Of a stretch of DNA of 62,962 bases, positions 62,337-62,962 are shown in pieces (positions within the stretch are counted from its first letter, which is position 1; each line of letters starts with the position of its first letter). A model generated the notes under the pieces. The model ran no database searches, had not been told where the DNA came from, and saw nothing but the letters and a program-made list of their open reading frames with translations. The stretch spans positions 1-62,962 of the forward strand of contig CAJXVM010000026.1 in assembly GCA_913061095.1 (NCBI GenBank), written 5' to 3'. The DNA is from an uncultured Ignavibacteria bacterium (lineage in GTDB: Bacteria; Bacteroidota; Ignavibacteria; SZUA-365). The position numbers were made by a program, and so were the translations under genes.

Positions 62337-62962
62337 ATGTTCATCAAATATCTGGCATCGTGTGTTCTCGTTGTGACGATGTTTATCACGGCATCGGGAC
62401 AAGATCGTAAGAATTCTGCACATGACTATCGGCTTGCCCTGATGTTCAATCTTTCCGCCTATCAGCTTGTTGACAGTGACAACATATCGTCATACTCAAC
62501 AGCGTCGACGAATACATCCGGGTCCTTTGCACTGAGATATTTTCTTCCCGTGCATGACGAGGCGAAGCTCGGAATAGGATTGAAACATAGTAACATGTTC
62601 ACGGATGTTGAATCGTCCGCTACCAACCTAAGGATTGACGATGCGTGGCTAGAGGTGCCCATTTCACTGCATTATGATCTGTCAGATGGGCGTGGTGTCG
62701 TTGATACCCACGCAGGAGTAGGCATTGCTTTCTCTACGCTCCTAAGTCGCGAGAAATTTGTGAAACAGACGATTGATGTTCCTCAAAACCAATTGTCATC
62801 GGTTGAGGCATTCGGCTACAGCAAGCTAGGATTATTCGTAGACTACCATCTATCATTTGACGTATCTTCCTCGTCCTTCACTCCGATTGTTGGTCTTGCA
62901 CTCTCAACAGACTTGACCACATTTGGAGAAAGTGATGTTCTGAATTATCCAGCGATGCATCG
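62337..62962 (+). CDS. Outer-membrane beta-barrel protein, 3' truncated by window end
   Basis: Read directly: the ATG at 62337 opens a frame of 208 codons with no stop before the edge. It starts MFIKYLASCVLVVTMFITAS, a signal peptide ending SGQ. The remainder shows alternating strands (YRLALMFNLSAYQLVDSD, SGSFALRYFLP, AKLGIGLKHSNMF, WLEVPISLHYDLSDG, VDTHAGVGIAFSTLL, SKLGLFVDYHLSFDV), the pattern of small outer-membrane beta-barrels (PorT/OmpW-like length). It lies 20 nt after the T9SS gene, so it is probably cotranscribed. Function and full length are unknown. Confidence 0.75.
   Translation, partial: MFIKYLASCVLVVTMFITASGQDRKNSAHDYRLALMFNLSAYQLVDSDNISSYSTASTNTSGSFALRYFLPVHDEAKLGIGLKHSNMFTDVESSATNLRIDDAWLEVPISLHYDLSDGRGVVDTHAGVGIAFSTLLSREKFVKQTIDVPQNQLSSVEAFGYSKLGLFVDYHLSFDVSSSSFTPIVGLALSTDLTTFGESDVLNYPAMH

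Noticed and set aside
1..62962. tRNA, rRNA or integrase/transposase genes
   Set aside because: I looked for T-loop sequences, rRNA blocks and DDE or tyrosine-recombinase motifs and saw none. A covariance-model scan could still find a tRNA that I missed.

Overview
The window looks like a chromosome segment of a GC-rich, Gram-negative, didermal bacterium of the Bacteroidota / Ignavibacteriota-Chlorobi-Kapabacteria kind. The lineage is inferred from several signs. Six or more secreted proteins end in a type IX secretion (T9SS) type-A sorting domain with an NYPNPFNP-like start. TonB-dependent receptors carry CarboxypepD_reg-type N-termini and one is paired with a DUF4249 lipoprotein. There are many SPII lipoproteins, and recurrent TATATTTG-like promoter elements. 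No rRNA, tRNA, phage, transposase or CRISPR array was seen.

Layout. 1-5.5 kb: the 3' part of a giant T9SS cargo gene, closed by a clear terminator. 5.6-9.2 kb: an overlapping operon for lysine/diaminopimelate metabolism and cell-wall recycling (M20 deacylase, dapB, dapA, LD-carboxypeptidase). 9.2-20.5 kb: an NSS-family sodium symporter, a small ACT-like protein, a TonB receptor/DUF4249 pair, an OmpA-type protein with thrombospondin-3-like repeats, an atypical NtrC-like regulator, a COG2509 flavoprotein and a 59-residue membrane protein. 20.6-26.5 kb (minus strand): a T9SS-tagged glucose/sorbosone dehydrogenase-like protein, a 63-bp tandem repeat, an AhpD-like protein, peptidase T, a MacB-like permease and an EamA transporter.

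26.6-38.5 kb: a complete [NiFe]-hydrogenase maturation set in two blocks, hypA-hypB-(TonB receptor) on plus and hypF-hypC-hypD-hypE on minus. They enclose guanine deaminase, dUTPase and a T9SS cargo gene. No hydrogenase subunits lie in the window. 38.7-47.3 kb: a Fic protein with a coupled leader peptide, a class A penicillin-binding protein, and two large secreted proteins (a beta-helix T9SS cargo and an IgGFc-binding-like protein).

47.35-50.7 kb (minus strand): a self-contained vitamin B12 uptake unit, made of a cobalamin riboswitch, an intrinsic terminator, a BtuB-type receptor and a BtuG-like beta-propeller lipoprotein. 51-58.4 kb: an accessory stretch with an AlkZ-related protein, tandemly duplicated propeller lipoproteins with a mosaic identity pattern, and a phospholipase-C-like gene overlapping a T9SS-tagged ORF. 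That pair looks like one protein split by a frame change, and it is flanked by direct repeats. 58.4-60.2 kb: a TetR-glycosyltransferase operon. 60.3 kb to the end: an AT-richer block with a lipoprotein, a T9SS cargo gene and a truncated outer-membrane protein gene.

Several genes have starts revised downstream to a signal peptide or ribosome binding site. One small gene, two or three leader ORFs and the 3'-truncated last gene were read directly from the sequence.
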